NCBI GenBank assembly: GCA_033064195.1
Contig: JARBJD010000584.1
Span: forward strand, 1 to 31,424
Source: Blattamonas nauphoetae
Taxonomy: Eukaryota; Preaxostyla; Oxymonadida
Length of the DNA stretch: 31,424 nucleotides
Reading direction: 5' to 3'
The notes under the pieces were generated by a model. It was not told the origin of the DNA and ran no database searches. It was given only the letters and a program-made list of their open reading frames with translations. The translations under genes and the position numbers were made by a program. Of this stretch, positions 12,068 to 21,343 are shown in pieces. How positions within the stretch are numbered: the stretch's first letter is position 1; every line of letters starts with the position of its first letter.

Positions 12068-13600
12068 CTAAAAGTCGTCGGGAGGGTTGAGTGAGTCCTC
12101 ATCCTCCATATTCGCGGCAGTTTCCGGCGCAGTGATGTCCAAAATATGGCCAATTGGGACAGCGTCTGTGATAATGCCCATGTGGTCACAGCCACGGTAC
12201 GTGTGGAATTCGACAAGCGAGGTGTCTCTCCACTTGCGGAGGACTGCGAAAGATGAGAAAAGAGTGGAAAATCAGGCGAGGGAAGGGAGAGCGAAAAGAA
12301 TGGTAAGAAAGGGCACAGAACGAGAATGAACGGAAATAAGGCACACCACTGAGTGAAACAATCGGGACTGTGCCGTCGCCATCCACGTAGTAATCAGAAT
12401 GCGTGTCCGACCACCTGCGCGGATTGGTAGCATTCAGAATCACACCAGCAGTGGTTGTGACACCTAACGACGACGAAGAAGCGCAGAAAAGAAGGAGACA
12501 CGAATGATTGGCAGATAAGGCAACAAAAATAGAGAAAGATGGAGAGAGTGGGAAGGGCAGAAACATGGATAAACACAGACCAATCGAGTACATCACGTGT
12601 GTCATCACCTTCGGCTTGACGAGAGGCTTGTCGGTGATGTTTCGAGTGTGTTGGATGTCTGTCTTCAAACCGGCCTTACCTCCTGGTCGAATGTCCACGT
12701 CCTGTTCTTCATTGTGATGTTGCGCATAATGTCGCCTTTGCAAGCAGAGAGATGGGAGAGGAGAGTGGGTGAAGGGAGGATATGTTGGAGGGAGGAGGAG
12801 AGGACTGTGGATGTTTTGAAGATGAAAGAGAAAGCAGTGAATATAATGGAAGATGGAGTGGAAAGCATACTTTTGAGCTGGCCAACGACATAATTGTCGT
12901 CGAAGGTGTTCTTGCTGGGGATCATCCAGTGCAGACAGCCGCAATCTTGCGTCAGAATGTTGATTGTGGACTCCCCGAACTGTGACGGAAAGAACGGTAA
13001 AGATTGAACGAATATAACAGAAGAACAGCGTGAATCATCAATCATCCCAAAAAATAACGTTCATCTCTCCCTGCACACCCACGGGAACATCCACTTTCTT
13101 GGCGACGCTGAAGAACCAAACGCCATCGGAGCACCGCCGAAGGGAGCACCCGAAGAGATGACAACAAAGATGTAAGCGTCGATCCAAGACTGATCAACGA
13201 TGCCACTGGTAACAAAGCGGTGGGTGACGATGCCACAAGCACTGTGTCCGCCGAGCACGACCTTGTTCTTGCTATTGCTGCAAGAAATTAGGAGAGTGGG
13301 ACACACACGCGGAAGGCCGTTTCGACAAGTTTTTTTAAGATCCTGGTCATCAGCTGAGGCAGCGTGGTCGAAGACATTGATGAGTCTCCAATCCTACGAA
13401 CCAAGACTAGCAGAGAACAAATAAAGAATAAAACCGAAAGAGAGATATACGGGGACTAGCGTACAGATCCTTGCGCTCGACATAGTCCGCTTCTGAGAGA
13501 GTTTTCATCAACGTGTTGTATGCCTGCGTGAGCTTGCCCAGTCTGCTGTCACAATAATTGACCCCATCCACAAACAAGAAGGAGAGTGGAGAAGATATCT
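12068..13600 (-). CDS. LCAT-like lipase/acyltransferase, intron-split
   Basis: Lecithin:cholesterol acyltransferase family member (alpha/beta hydrolase moving or releasing an acyl chain from phospholipid). Visible exons on the minus strand: about 13590-13475 (ends TLSEADYVERKDLYASP), about 13400-13307 (RILKKLVETAFR), 13277 to about 13110 (KVVLGGHSACG, nucleophile Ser), 12980-12871, 12735-12680, about 12662-12581, 12463-12347 (YYVDGDGTVPIVSL, the family's Asp motif) and 12243-12068 (YRGCDHMGIITDA, probable catalytic His, then TAG at 12070-12068). Introns of 135, 117 and 103 bases have GT and AG ends and keep frame. Two joints need only 29 and 17 bases, which are either tiny introns or frameshifts, and the exon after GHSACG also seems to change frame. 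The 5' end and signal peptide are not resolved. It may be a working gene or a slightly decayed one. Confidence 0.75.
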
Positions 13601-14067
13601 GGAGGAAGGGAAGACAAGGAAGGAGGAGGAAGGGATGAGAATGAAGGGTTGATGATTGGCACGGGCAGAAAAGGTGCGTTCGATGACAGTGGTTGAGCAC
13701 TACAAGGAGGGTTTGCTGGGAGAGAGGGATAGAGGAAAGGAAAAATGTGACAAAAGGTCTGAGAAGCAGAATATCTGAGATTGAGGTGAGATGACGAAAT
13801 AGTGAGAACAGACTGTGTCCAGGATACTGATGGCTAATTAATTCATGACTACACTGCCGTAGACAGACAGCGAAATCGTAAAACGCCCTTTCCAGAAAAT
13901 CTTGGACAGAATATCACTATTATGGTTCGATCAGAATCCTTTTCAGAGAAGAACGATCATGGAGATCAGAACATCAAGAATCTCAATTAAAAAATACATA
14001 TCATCTCAATTCGTGAAGGATTTACGGATTTTCGGAAAGTGTCCTTTTTCGGTTGAGACCTATGATG
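13601..14067. other. Intergenic, nothing clear
   Basis: This stretch lies between the lipase-like gene's 5' side and the end of the transposase frame. The minus strand downstream of the transposase stop is full of stops. No terminal inverted repeat or target duplication of the transposon is visible here. The part near 13600-13740 may hold the undetected first exon of the lipase-like gene. Confidence 0.4.
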
Positions 14068-15567
14068 TCAAAAATATTGTCCCAGGTCGATGAAGTGTCT
14101 CCATTCCCCCATCGACATCTCCTCCGCGAATTCAGTCTCCAGATCGGAGAGAAACATCATGGAAAGGTTTATCTTCGACAGAAGTGTGTCTCCAGCTGTC
14201 CGTAGCGTCTTTGGAGAGACCAGTGAAAGGAGAGCAGAGGGGTTGTTCAGTTCGGACAGGTGGGCGAGAGTTGATTGCAGCTGATCGTTCAGGTCGAAGA
14301 GTGACAGGCTTCGGCGCTGAACAATTTCAGTGAGAGAGTGAAATGGAGAGAGAACTGTTTTGAGGAGAACCAGTGTCGAGCGAAATCGCTTCGTCCATTG
14401 TTGTTTGAGCCGAATCTCTTTTCTTTTTGTCAACGACGTAGTTGCCAGAATTTTGGTGATGGATTGATAGCAGGCGAGAGCGTGTTCGGTAGTTCTAAAG
14501 ATCGAATCCCATCTTATGCGATGGATGAGAGGAAGCGATGTCTTTCTTTCTTTGAGTCGCTTCTGTAAAGTCACCAACAGCCGTCGACGGTGCGGACTTC
14601 GTTTGATGAAAGAAGCACAGTCTTTCAGAATCTCGATTGCTCTTCTGAATTCAGAATACTGAATGCGATGGAGGGTTCGGTTCAGGACGATTTGGATTCG
14701 ATGAGCGAAACAATGAACATGAATCCCTCTAAACCCTGCGAGTCTAAACCGTCCCAGAAACCCGTCGTTCTCTCCTCTCATTGCACTGTCACCATCCGAG
14801 GAAACAGAAATGCAATGGTGTAGTGGCAACTCGTTTTTCTCGAGAGTCGATCGAACAGCGTTAAGAATCTGTTCGCCAGACGATGTTGAGATGTGAGGGA
14901 GACCAATTGCTTGACGACTCAGTTGCTCATGTCGATCGAAAAATTTGAGAATAATTATGAGATGGTTGTTTGCCGAGATATCTGTCGATGAATCAATGAT
15001 GACTGAGTAGAATGGACGGTTGGTTGAAAGGAGGGAACGATTGAAGGCGAATACTTGAGACATGATGGATAAAGCGTTTTGGAAGGAACGATGCGATTGA
15101 AATGTGCCGACAGATGAGGAAGGAATATTCGCTGAGCGATCGAACTCAGCAACGAGTGATCGATGATGACAGATTGGTAGATTATGTTTAGAGATGTAAT
15201 GGACAGATCTAAATAAATTGGTGATCAGGATGTGGGAGAGATGCATTCGAGAAAGTGAGTTTTGAGTTGGCCCACTGAGTATTGCCTCTTTTGATTCAGC
15301 ATTTGCATGAAGGTTTGTTTGAGTGTGTTTAACCAGGTTCGAGAGTTTGATACTTGTCGAATATCGCGTAATAAATGATTGGTTTTTGAGACGCTTGTTT
15401 TGATAGAATTCCGAGCATCTACAACAGAGAATCCCTTCCCCATCAACTTGCTTAAAGAGACCTTTCTCAGTCGGAAACATGTTTTCAAAGTCCTTTATCA
15501 ACCTTGCCTGTTTCAAATCATTGATGGAAGAAAGAGGAGGATGCGAAATGGAGAAGTTTGGATCCAT
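14068..15567 (-). CDS. hAT-type transposase, C-terminally short
   Basis: A 499-residue uninterrupted frame from an ATG at 15567. Order of parts: BED/TTF-like zinc finger with C48, C51, H81 and H87 (CCRCSEFY ... LVKHTQTNLH); an RNase H-like core with IDSSTDIS (D192, D196), VSSDGDSAMRG (D258, D260), CFAHRIQ (C286, H289) and the hAT 'RW' motif as HRIRWDSIF. This order matches hAT transposases related to ZNF862/KIAA1586-type genes. It stops before the usual last acidic residue and C-terminal dimerisation region, so it is about 150-250 residues shorter than full relatives. I see no inverted repeats or 8-base duplications around it. Its open frame beside decayed genes means either recent arrival or selection as a host gene; a zinc-finger plus inactive core could serve as a DNA-binding protein. 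Confidence 0.8.
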   Translation of the reverse strand: MDPNFSISHPPLSSINDLKQARLIKDFENMFPTEKGLFKQVDGEGILCCRCSEFYQNKRLKNQSFITRYSTSIKLSNLVKHTQTNLHANAESKEAILSGPTQNSLSRMHLSHILITNLFRSVHYISKHNLPICHHRSLVAEFDRSANIPSSSVGTFQSHRSFQNALSIMSQVFAFNRSLLSTNRPFYSVIIDSSTDISANNHLIIILKFFDRHEQLSRQAIGLPHISTSSGEQILNAVRSTLEKNELPLHHCISVSSDGDSAMRGENDGFLGRFRLAGFRGIHVHCFAHRIQIVLNRTLHRIQYSEFRRAIEILKDCASFIKRSPHRRRLLVTLQKRLKERKTSLPLIHRIRWDSIFRTTEHALACYQSITKILATTSLTKRKEIRLKQQWTKRFRSTLVLLKTVLSPFHSLTEIVQRRSLSLFDLNDQLQSTLAHLSELNNPSALLSLVSPKTLRTAGDTLLSKINLSMMFLSDLETEFAEEMSMGEWRHFIDLGQYF

Positions 15568-15823
15568 CGAGAAAAATATGGGAATGTGATCAATCCCGGA
15601 TCTCGTCTTTATGATGAAATTGAGACGAATGCTCCAAGGAAAATGATCACATGAATTATATCAACAAGAAAAAGAATGAATCTGAATGAATTGAGGAAGT
15701 CGGCTCTGTGGGTGGAAAGCCCTGCTCTTGAACCACGACCTCAGAAACAATAATTTTGTGAAAAATGAGATGAACCAATTAGAGAGATGTTGTGAATCAA
15801 AAATGAGAAAAAAAGAATAATAA

Positions 15824-15897
15824 AGTGACTCTGGCGGGATTCGATCCTGGGTCCGGGGAGCAAAAAGCTTTCGTGCTACCACTCGACTAAAAGGCAC
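15824..15897 (-). other. tRNA-like sequence 1
   Basis: The minus strand has an A-box-like TAGTCGAGTGG and, 35 bases on, a B-box-like GGATCGAATCC, followed by a T-run on that strand at about 15803-15810 that could end pol III transcription. The acceptor and T stems pair poorly, so it is not a normal tRNA. It is best read as a tRNA pseudogene or the head of a tRNA-derived SINE. Confidence 0.5.
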
Positions 15898-15900
15898 TTC

Positions 15901-16282
15901 AAAAAAGTCGCCGACTCTTTTATTTTTAGGGACTGGACTCGATGTTTTCAGACCGACCACTGCCCATGCCTAGTCCAACGAACATCGAAATGATGTCTTT
16001 CCCGTTTAGAACTCGAATTATTAATGGATGAAAAACGGCTGAATCGCATCAACCCATGCAAGAGATCCGAATCGGGGAGTGATCCATTCAATGAGATATA
16101 GAACTGACTCATCGAACAAAGTCTCACGAAATAAACAACTACTCAGTATTGTTCTCACAACACGAATTGATTTTATGAGAATTTTTGGGAAATGCTATAG
16201 CTGTTGAAATATCAAGTGAAATTGTATGTTTGGATGGTCGTGAGATCAAAAAATGAGATCCATGAGATTCAAGTCAAACCCC
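15901..16282. other. No gene seen
   Basis: AT-rich sequence between a tRNA-like segment and the remains of a TA-targeting element. No open frame, inverted repeat or box motif stands out. Confidence 0.4.
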
Positions 16283-16417
16283 TGCATATATCCGTTTTAA
16301 ACCAAATAAAAAGCATTTGTATCGTGAAGATATCGAAAAAGATTCACAAAAAATAAGGTTTTTCCCAAACAATTTTTTGTCGAGGAAAATAAAGTTTTTT
16401 TCGCAACTTTCCAAATA

Positions 16418-16992
16418 TAGTAGTAAAATAACCCGGCGAGGGTAAAATAACCCGGGGTGAAAACCCCCTTTTTTGGGCCCCTCTTTCCGTCCATCCCATA
16501 TTTCTCGGAACCAACATTTTTTTGGGTCCCACTTTTTTTTCCATAATGTTTGTCTCAACTCCGAGTATCCATCGAGGTAGAAATCGAACCTCCAAAATAG
16601 GATCCTGGGCCGGGGGTGCCTATTTCGGAACCATATTTTGGCCTATTTTTGACCCATTTTTGGCTCCTAAATAGGAGGTCCTTAACATTTAAGCTTGGAG
16701 GATCCGAACTTCACGACCACTTTTCTCCACGCTTGTTCAAAATTTTTCTTTCTCGTTTCATTTCTGGTTGTTTGGGATGTTTTTCTTTCGAAATCACAAT
16801 TTTTTGAAAAACGAAAAATCCTGGGGGGACCTGGGTGGAAATTTAGGGTCAAAAATTGATTTCCCTGTATGTTAAACTTAGGGATCTGAAAACTTGTTTT
16901 GATCATATCTCCACAACCAGACATAGTTCCGACATGAAGTTTTCACCAATATGGATGTTTTGTTGGATTATATTTTTTTCTGAAAATTTTGA
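16418..16992 (+). repeat. Left arm of foldback element
   Basis: 575 bases, the inverted match of 17243-17817. It includes a TTTAGGAGGTC-like phrase doubled near 16675 and a CTCCACAACCAGACAT motif at 16909-16924 shared with the MITE family. Confidence 0.9.
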
Positions 16993-17242
16993 CAATTTTC
17001 GAAGACCTCCTATTTTGGTGTTTTTTTTAGTTTTCGAGGTTTTCTCAGAACCAACCCCAACTTCTCTCCACCCAAGCACGATTCTAACCAATTTGAGCTT
17101 TTGGATTCGATTCTGATTGTGTCTGCATTATTTAGACGAAATTTGGAGACGGGTGCATCATTCCATCTCAAGTGACAGCTCTCCTTTCGATCCAAGGCCA
17201 AAACCCAACAAAAGTATCTCAACTGCCGCAAGGGGATTTTGC

Positions 17243-17817
17243 TCAAAATTTTCAGAAAAAAATATAATCCAACAAAACATCCATATTGGTGAAAACTTCA
17301 TGTCGGAACTATGTCTGGTTGTGGAGATATGATCAAAACAAGTTTTCAGATCCCTAAGTTTAACATACAGGGAAATCAATTTTTGACCCTAAATTTCCAC
17401 CCAGGTCCCCCCAGGATTTTTCGTTTTTCAAAAAATTGTGATTTCGAAAGAAAAACATCCCAAACAACCAGAAATGAAACGAGAAAGAAAAATTTTGAAC
17501 AAGCGTGGAGAAAAGTGGTCGTGAAGTTCGGATCCTCCAAGCTTAAATGTTAAGGACCTCCTATTTAGGAGCCAAAAATGGGTCAAAAATAGGCCAAAAT
17601 ATGGTTCCGAAATAGGCACCCCCGGCCCAGGATCCTATTTTGGAGGTTCGATTTCTACCTCGATGGATACTCGGAGTTGAGACAAACATTATGGAAAAAA
17701 AAGTGGGACCCAAAAAAATGTTGGTTCCGAGAAATATGGGATGGACGGAAAGAGGGGCCCAAAAAAGGGGGTTTTCACCCCGGGTTATTTTACCCTCGCC
17801 GGGTTATTTTACTACTA
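17243..17817 (-). repeat. Right arm of foldback element
   Basis: Inverted partner of 16418-16992. Identity ends sharply at 17243/16992, where the unique 250-base centre begins. Confidence 0.9.
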
Positions 17818-18149
17818 TACCCAACATTTTTTTGTTCAATTTTTTTGTCAAAACATTCTTTTCTCGAAAAAAACGTTTCTGTGGCAAATTTCATCAAAAT
17901 GGGTCCACAGGTTGTGGAGATATGATTTGGACACACTACCAAAAGGGCCTAAAACGAGGTTTTTTGAGGTTTTCTCCGATTCACCAAGATAGAAAATTTG
18001 TAAATTTTATATTTTTCTTAGTTTGACCAAAATGGTTTGTTTCAACCCCAGGTTCCGGGTTACTGACAGAACCGGGTTAATGACACATCTATTATCAATC
18101 ATTTATGAATTGCATTTTTGTCGATTCATTTTTGATTTGTTGTTTTTTC

Positions 18150-18730
18150 TGGGAGTAAACAATTCTCCACTGAGTAGTATAGAAAGCGAATTGGGAACCC
18201 GATTGACAAAATCGTTGAAAACCAAAGTTGAAAGTCAATTCCAATTGATCATTTTTGAATCTTGTATTAAAAGGAATTTATGACATTTTGATGACATCAA
18301 TATATGACCTAAATTCTTAAAATATAGGAATTATTTTGATCTCTTGTAAAAACGTCCATTTTGAAGTAAATTTTTGCATTATTTCGAAAATTTAGTCACT
18401 GTTTTCGACTTTTTGATTTTTCCAATATGACTAATTTGGCGCTTATTTGGGAACCTGATTGAGAAAATTCTTGAAACAAAAACTAAAATCTCGAGGACGA
18501 TGTGAATCATCGATCAAATGAAACCAGATGACAATCGGTTGAGTATTCGTCGAGATCTGAGTTATTCTTCGTTCAAAAAAGTTCGAAAAAAAGTGAACCT
18601 CTTTTGAGAAAACACTCGTATCTCGACAACGAGCAGAGATCGGGACTCGAAACCACTCGCAATCGATAGAGGACTCAATTTTGCATATTAGCAAAAAAAG
18701 TGCAAAACCTTAGGGAGTAGTATAGAAGGC
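18150..18730. repeat. AT-rich region with diverged direct repeats
   Basis: GAGTAGTATAGAA with GCGAA just after it occurs at about 18172 and again at about 18716. A TTGGGAACC-GATTGA-AAAAT phrase occurs at about 18191 and 18449. The spacing suggests the ends and inside of another worn non-coding element. No gene is seen. Confidence 0.4.
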
Positions 18731-19106
18731 GAAAGTAGAACCACATTGGCAGAGACACCACTTCTATAGCTTTTTCTCCATGCCGATTGACAATTCAGAA
18801 AATACATGAAGTAAAAGTCATTTTCATTTCAGAAAGTTGTCAATCTAAGAGAAATATTCTCTTCCAGAGTTCAGTTACTTCATACTTTCAAGTTGAAGCA
18901 AATTTTCAAAAATTTTCAAAAATGCAAAAACCTTGATTCTGGCGGAAGCTGGTGTATTTTTTCAAGGTTCCGAAGGTTGCGACCCTTCTCATCGGTCCCT
19001 TTTAGACCGGCATCGGAACTCATTTTTATCGGTTTGAGATCCGGAGACGTACGTTGGTCTTGCCAAGGGCCTAGACCATGCCAAAGGGCAGTGATATGTG
19101 AAATTA

Positions 19107-19194
19107 AATGCTTCCGCCAGGAATTGAACTTGGGACCTTCAGCTTAGTAGTCGTAGTGCGTGCACTCACTACTACCACTAAACTATCCGGTCTT
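19107..19194 (-). other. tRNA-like sequence 2
   Basis: The minus strand has an A-box-like TAGTTTAGTGG and a B-box-like AGTTCAATTCC (about 9 of 11 positions) with an intervening ACTAC-rich hairpin. The ends do not pair as an acceptor stem. The phrase CTGGCGGAAGC at its end recurs in inverted-pair form at about 18937-18948, giving a segment bounded by inverted copies. A tRNA-derived SINE head is likely. Confidence 0.45.
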
Positions 19195-19217
19195 GAAAAT
19201 ATCCCGAAAAATCAGAA

Positions 19218-19506
19218 GCCTTGTACCCGAAAAAAGTACTATATAGCAGATTTAAAATTTGAAAACTTGGTCAATAAATTCAATATATTGCAAAAATGCT
19301 CCCGTGAAAAATTCATGCTTTTAAACGAGGGTAAAAAAAGTGACCAAAAAAATCAATATATAGTAGATTTAAAAGTTGAAAATGTGACGAAAAAATCAAT
19401 ATATAGTAAAAGTCGCTCCCGTGAAAAAGTCGTGCTTTTTAACGAGGGTAGAAAGGTGGACAAAAAAAGGAATATATAGCAGATCTGAAAATTCGAGGTA
19501 CAAGGC
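19218..19506. repeat. Short tandem repeat bounded by inverted ends
   Basis: GCCTTGTACC at 19218-19227 is matched by GGTACAAGGC at 19497-19506. Between them AATATATAG and TCCCGTGAAAAA...AACGAGGGTA phrases repeat two to three times with a period near 130 bases. It may be a small foldback or MITE-like element. It has no coding content. Confidence 0.5.
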
Positions 19507-19527
19507 ATTGGAAAAATCTGGCATTTC

Positions 19528-19613
19528 CAGGACCTCCTAGCACAGTAGGTAGAGCGGGAGGTCTAAAGGTACACTCGGCCTTTGAGCCGTGGGATCGAAT
19601 CCCGCCATCGGCA
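19528..19613 (+). other. tRNA-like sequence 3
   Basis: The plus strand has A-box-like TAGCACAGTAGG and B-box-like GGATCGAATCC, and shares GGATCGAATCCCGCCA with tRNA-like sequence 1. GACCTCC near the start pairs with GGAGGTC about 23 bases on. The acceptor stem is missing, so it is a tRNA pseudogene or SINE head and not a working tRNA. Confidence 0.5.
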
Positions 19614-19691
19614 AAACTTTCGGCAAAATTTCAAAACGTTCACAACAAAAATTCAAAAATTCAAAAATTCAAAAATTCAAAATTTCCAAAA

Positions 19692-19980
19692 AAGTTGAAG
19701 TATGAAACCTCGACGTAATTTCCCTTGATACTCAGGCAAAATGGTGCCCTCGTGGCTAATGCGTAGAACGAATTGAAGGTTGGATTGGAGCGGGACGAGC
19801 TGGGAGGCTGTCCCCGGGGGTTCACTGTGGGCATCACTTCAATGTGACCGTAAATCATGCCCCCCAAGACCTTAACCCTTCAAGGAATTCGCCAGCAGTA
19901 GTCATTGAGTAGGATCATGATAGAGTGATCCCCAAAGGAGTATCGGGTTGTCCTACGGTACAATCATACAAAAACTTGAA
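19692..19980. repeat. Triplicated block, copy 1
   Basis: A block of about 290 bases containing TACTCAGGCAAAATGGTG, GCGTAGAACGAATTGAAGG and CCCCAAAGGAGTATCGGG. It recurs at 20038-20330 and 20985-21262. The minus strand has protein-like traces in all copies. A GATTGAATGATGAA-type simple repeat separates it from copy 2. Confidence 0.85.
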
Positions 19981-20037
19981 AAAGGAAATGATGAATGATT
20001 GAACGATGAAGACTTGAATGATGAATGATTGAATGAC

Positions 20038-20330
20038 AAGTTGAAGTATGATACCTCGACGTAATTTCCCTTGATACTCAGGCAAAATGGTGCCCTCGTG
20101 ACTGATGCGTAGAACGAATTGAAGGTTGAATTGGAGACGGTGGATTTCTAGGAATCCGCCCCGGGGTTCATGTTGGCTTCAGATTCTCGACAGAGAGTTT
20201 GACCGTAAATCATGCCCACCCAAGACTTAACCCTTCAAGGACTTCGCCAGCAGCAGTCATTGAGTAGGATCATGATAGAGTGATCCCCAAAGGAGTATCG
20301 GGTTGTCCTACGCTACAATCATACAAACTT
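20038..20330. repeat. Triplicated block, copy 2
   Basis: Closest to copy 1, with which it forms a tandem pair about 346 bases apart, sharing the same left flank (AAGTTGAAGTATGA) and the same ATCATACAAA right flank. It is followed by more GAATGATGAA simple repeat to about 20400. Confidence 0.85.
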
Positions 20331-20553
20331 GAAAAATTGAATGATTGAATGATGAAGGCTTGAATGATGAAGGCTTGAATGATGAATGAATGAATGATGA
20401 AGACGAAAGCAGGCACTGCAAGGATTAAAAAACAAAAAAGAAAGAAGTAAGATGAAGGCTGACACAACAAGGAACAAGAAATAAAAAGTTCCAACACCTC
20501 ACTTCACATTTCATTTATGATTTTTATTTTTTTGATTTTTTAATTTGTATTAA

Positions 20554-20907
20554 ATGACAACAGTGAATACTACATATGTCTCGCTAAAGACTTCGAACCC
20601 TCCCAAGGGGAGCGAAAAACGTCGAACAGATGCCAAGCAAGCATTAATACAGTCAATGAAAGAAGAGAACTGTGAACTTGTCTCTGAGTATGTCAGACAC
20701 AATATCCCAGTCATCTATGTTCATGAAGGTGTTGAGTGGAGAATAAAACCAAAGTTGTGGAATCAAGGAAACAGACCACACATGTCACAACGTCGACACT
20801 ACACTCAATCGTTTGTGGAGAATGAACTGAGGAAGTACAACTGTGAGCTCGTTGGTGAGTACAAACAGGTTCCTGTTCCTTCAGAGAAGAATTTGGGGTG
20901 TTTCTGA
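20554..20907 (+). CDS. Small protein with a duplicated motif
   Basis: 117 residues from an ATG preceded by a T-rich leader. The protein has an internal duplication: about residues 27-57 (ALIQSMKEENCELVSEY ... EGVEWRIKP) and about 85-110 (SFVENELRKYNCELVGEY). The second unit ends early. The phrase 'NCELVxEY' followed by a short strand segment recalls small repeat domains near homing-type or very-short-patch-like nucleases of large DNA viruses, but I see no catalytic residues and do not assign a function. It is the leftmost rightward gene of the virus-like element. Confidence 0.5.
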   Translation: MTTVNTTYVSLKTSNPPKGSEKRRTDAKQALIQSMKEENCELVSEYVRHNIPVIYVHEGVEWRIKPKLWNQGNRPHMSQRRHYTQSFVENELRKYNCELVGEYKQVPVPSEKNLGCF

Positions 20908-20984
20908 TGTTCACAAAAATAACGCTGATTTTTTTTTATTCGAATTTTTTATTTTGCATATGAAGAGTAGGTCCAGTTAGTGCA

Positions 20985-21262
20985 AGTGTGAGACGTCGAC
21001 GTAACGTTCCAAGATACTCAGGCAAAATGGTGCCCTCGTGACTGATGCGTAGAACGAATTGAAGGTTGGATTGGAGACGGATGATTGAAAGATTGTCCCC
21101 GGGGTTCATGTTGACTTCAGATTCTGTACCAAGAATTTGTCCGTAAATCATGCCCACCCAAGACTTATCCCTTCAAGGACTTCGCTATTCTCTGTGAGAG
21201 CGTAGCAGTCATTGAGAAGGATTGAGATAGATCGTCCCCAAAGGGGTATCGGGGTGTCCATA
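20985..21262. repeat. Triplicated block, copy 3
   Basis: The most different copy, lying between the first two rightward genes of the virus-like element. It overlaps a 73-codon minus-strand open frame (21157-20936, contains LQFVLRISHEGTILPEYLG) that I cannot assign. Its presence on both sides of the 20554 gene suggests the block belongs to the end region of the element, or that an older copy was duplicated outward. Confidence 0.8.
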
Positions 21263-21343
21263 GGAAACTCACACGAACATGAACAGGAATTACTCAACGG
21301 CTATTTTTGTCTTTTTTAATTTCTATTAAAGAGCAAGTCAAAA

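Larger units (their letters stand above)
16418..17817. mobile_element. Foldback transposon with 575-base inverted arms
   Basis: Arms 16418-16992 and 17243-17817 are exact inverted copies of each other by reading, around a 250-base centre. Ends are TAGTAGTAAAATAACCCGG. TA flanks both ends (16416-16417 and 17818-17819), and the surrounding MITE reads through as CAAATA then CCCAAC, matching CAGATACCCAC in the 24-kb relative, so TA is a target duplication. Matching open frames in the two arms are mirror by-products. No transposase is encoded, so it is non-autonomous, of a TA-targeting (Tc1/mariner-like or similar) type. Identity of the arms suggests a recent insertion or ongoing gene conversion. 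Confidence 0.85.
16283..18089. mobile_element. Old TA-flanked MITE, split by a foldback element
   Basis: The outer parts, 16283-16417 and 17818-18089, are similar in order to the core and right side of the MITE at 24127-24726: AAAAGCATTT, GAAGATATCGA, an AAATTTCATCAAAAT phrase and TTTTTCTTAGTTTGACC. The right end is CCGGGTTACTGACA followed by CCGGGTTAATGACA, a doubled subterminal motif placed like the doubled motif of the 24-kb copy but different in sequence, and then TA at 18090. The left end is not recognisable, so this copy is truncated or worn there. It carries no gene. It must predate the foldback element that sits inside it. Confidence 0.7.

Noticed and set aside
15824-15897. A functional tRNA gene
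   Set aside because: The A and B boxes are there, but the acceptor and T stems do not pair well enough; the same holds for the segments near 19107 and 19528.
16418-17817. Pairs of matching open frames as duplicated genes, or the arms as LTRs
   Set aside because: The frames are mirror images caused by the inverted arms, and LTRs would be direct, not inverted, repeats. No protein signature is present.
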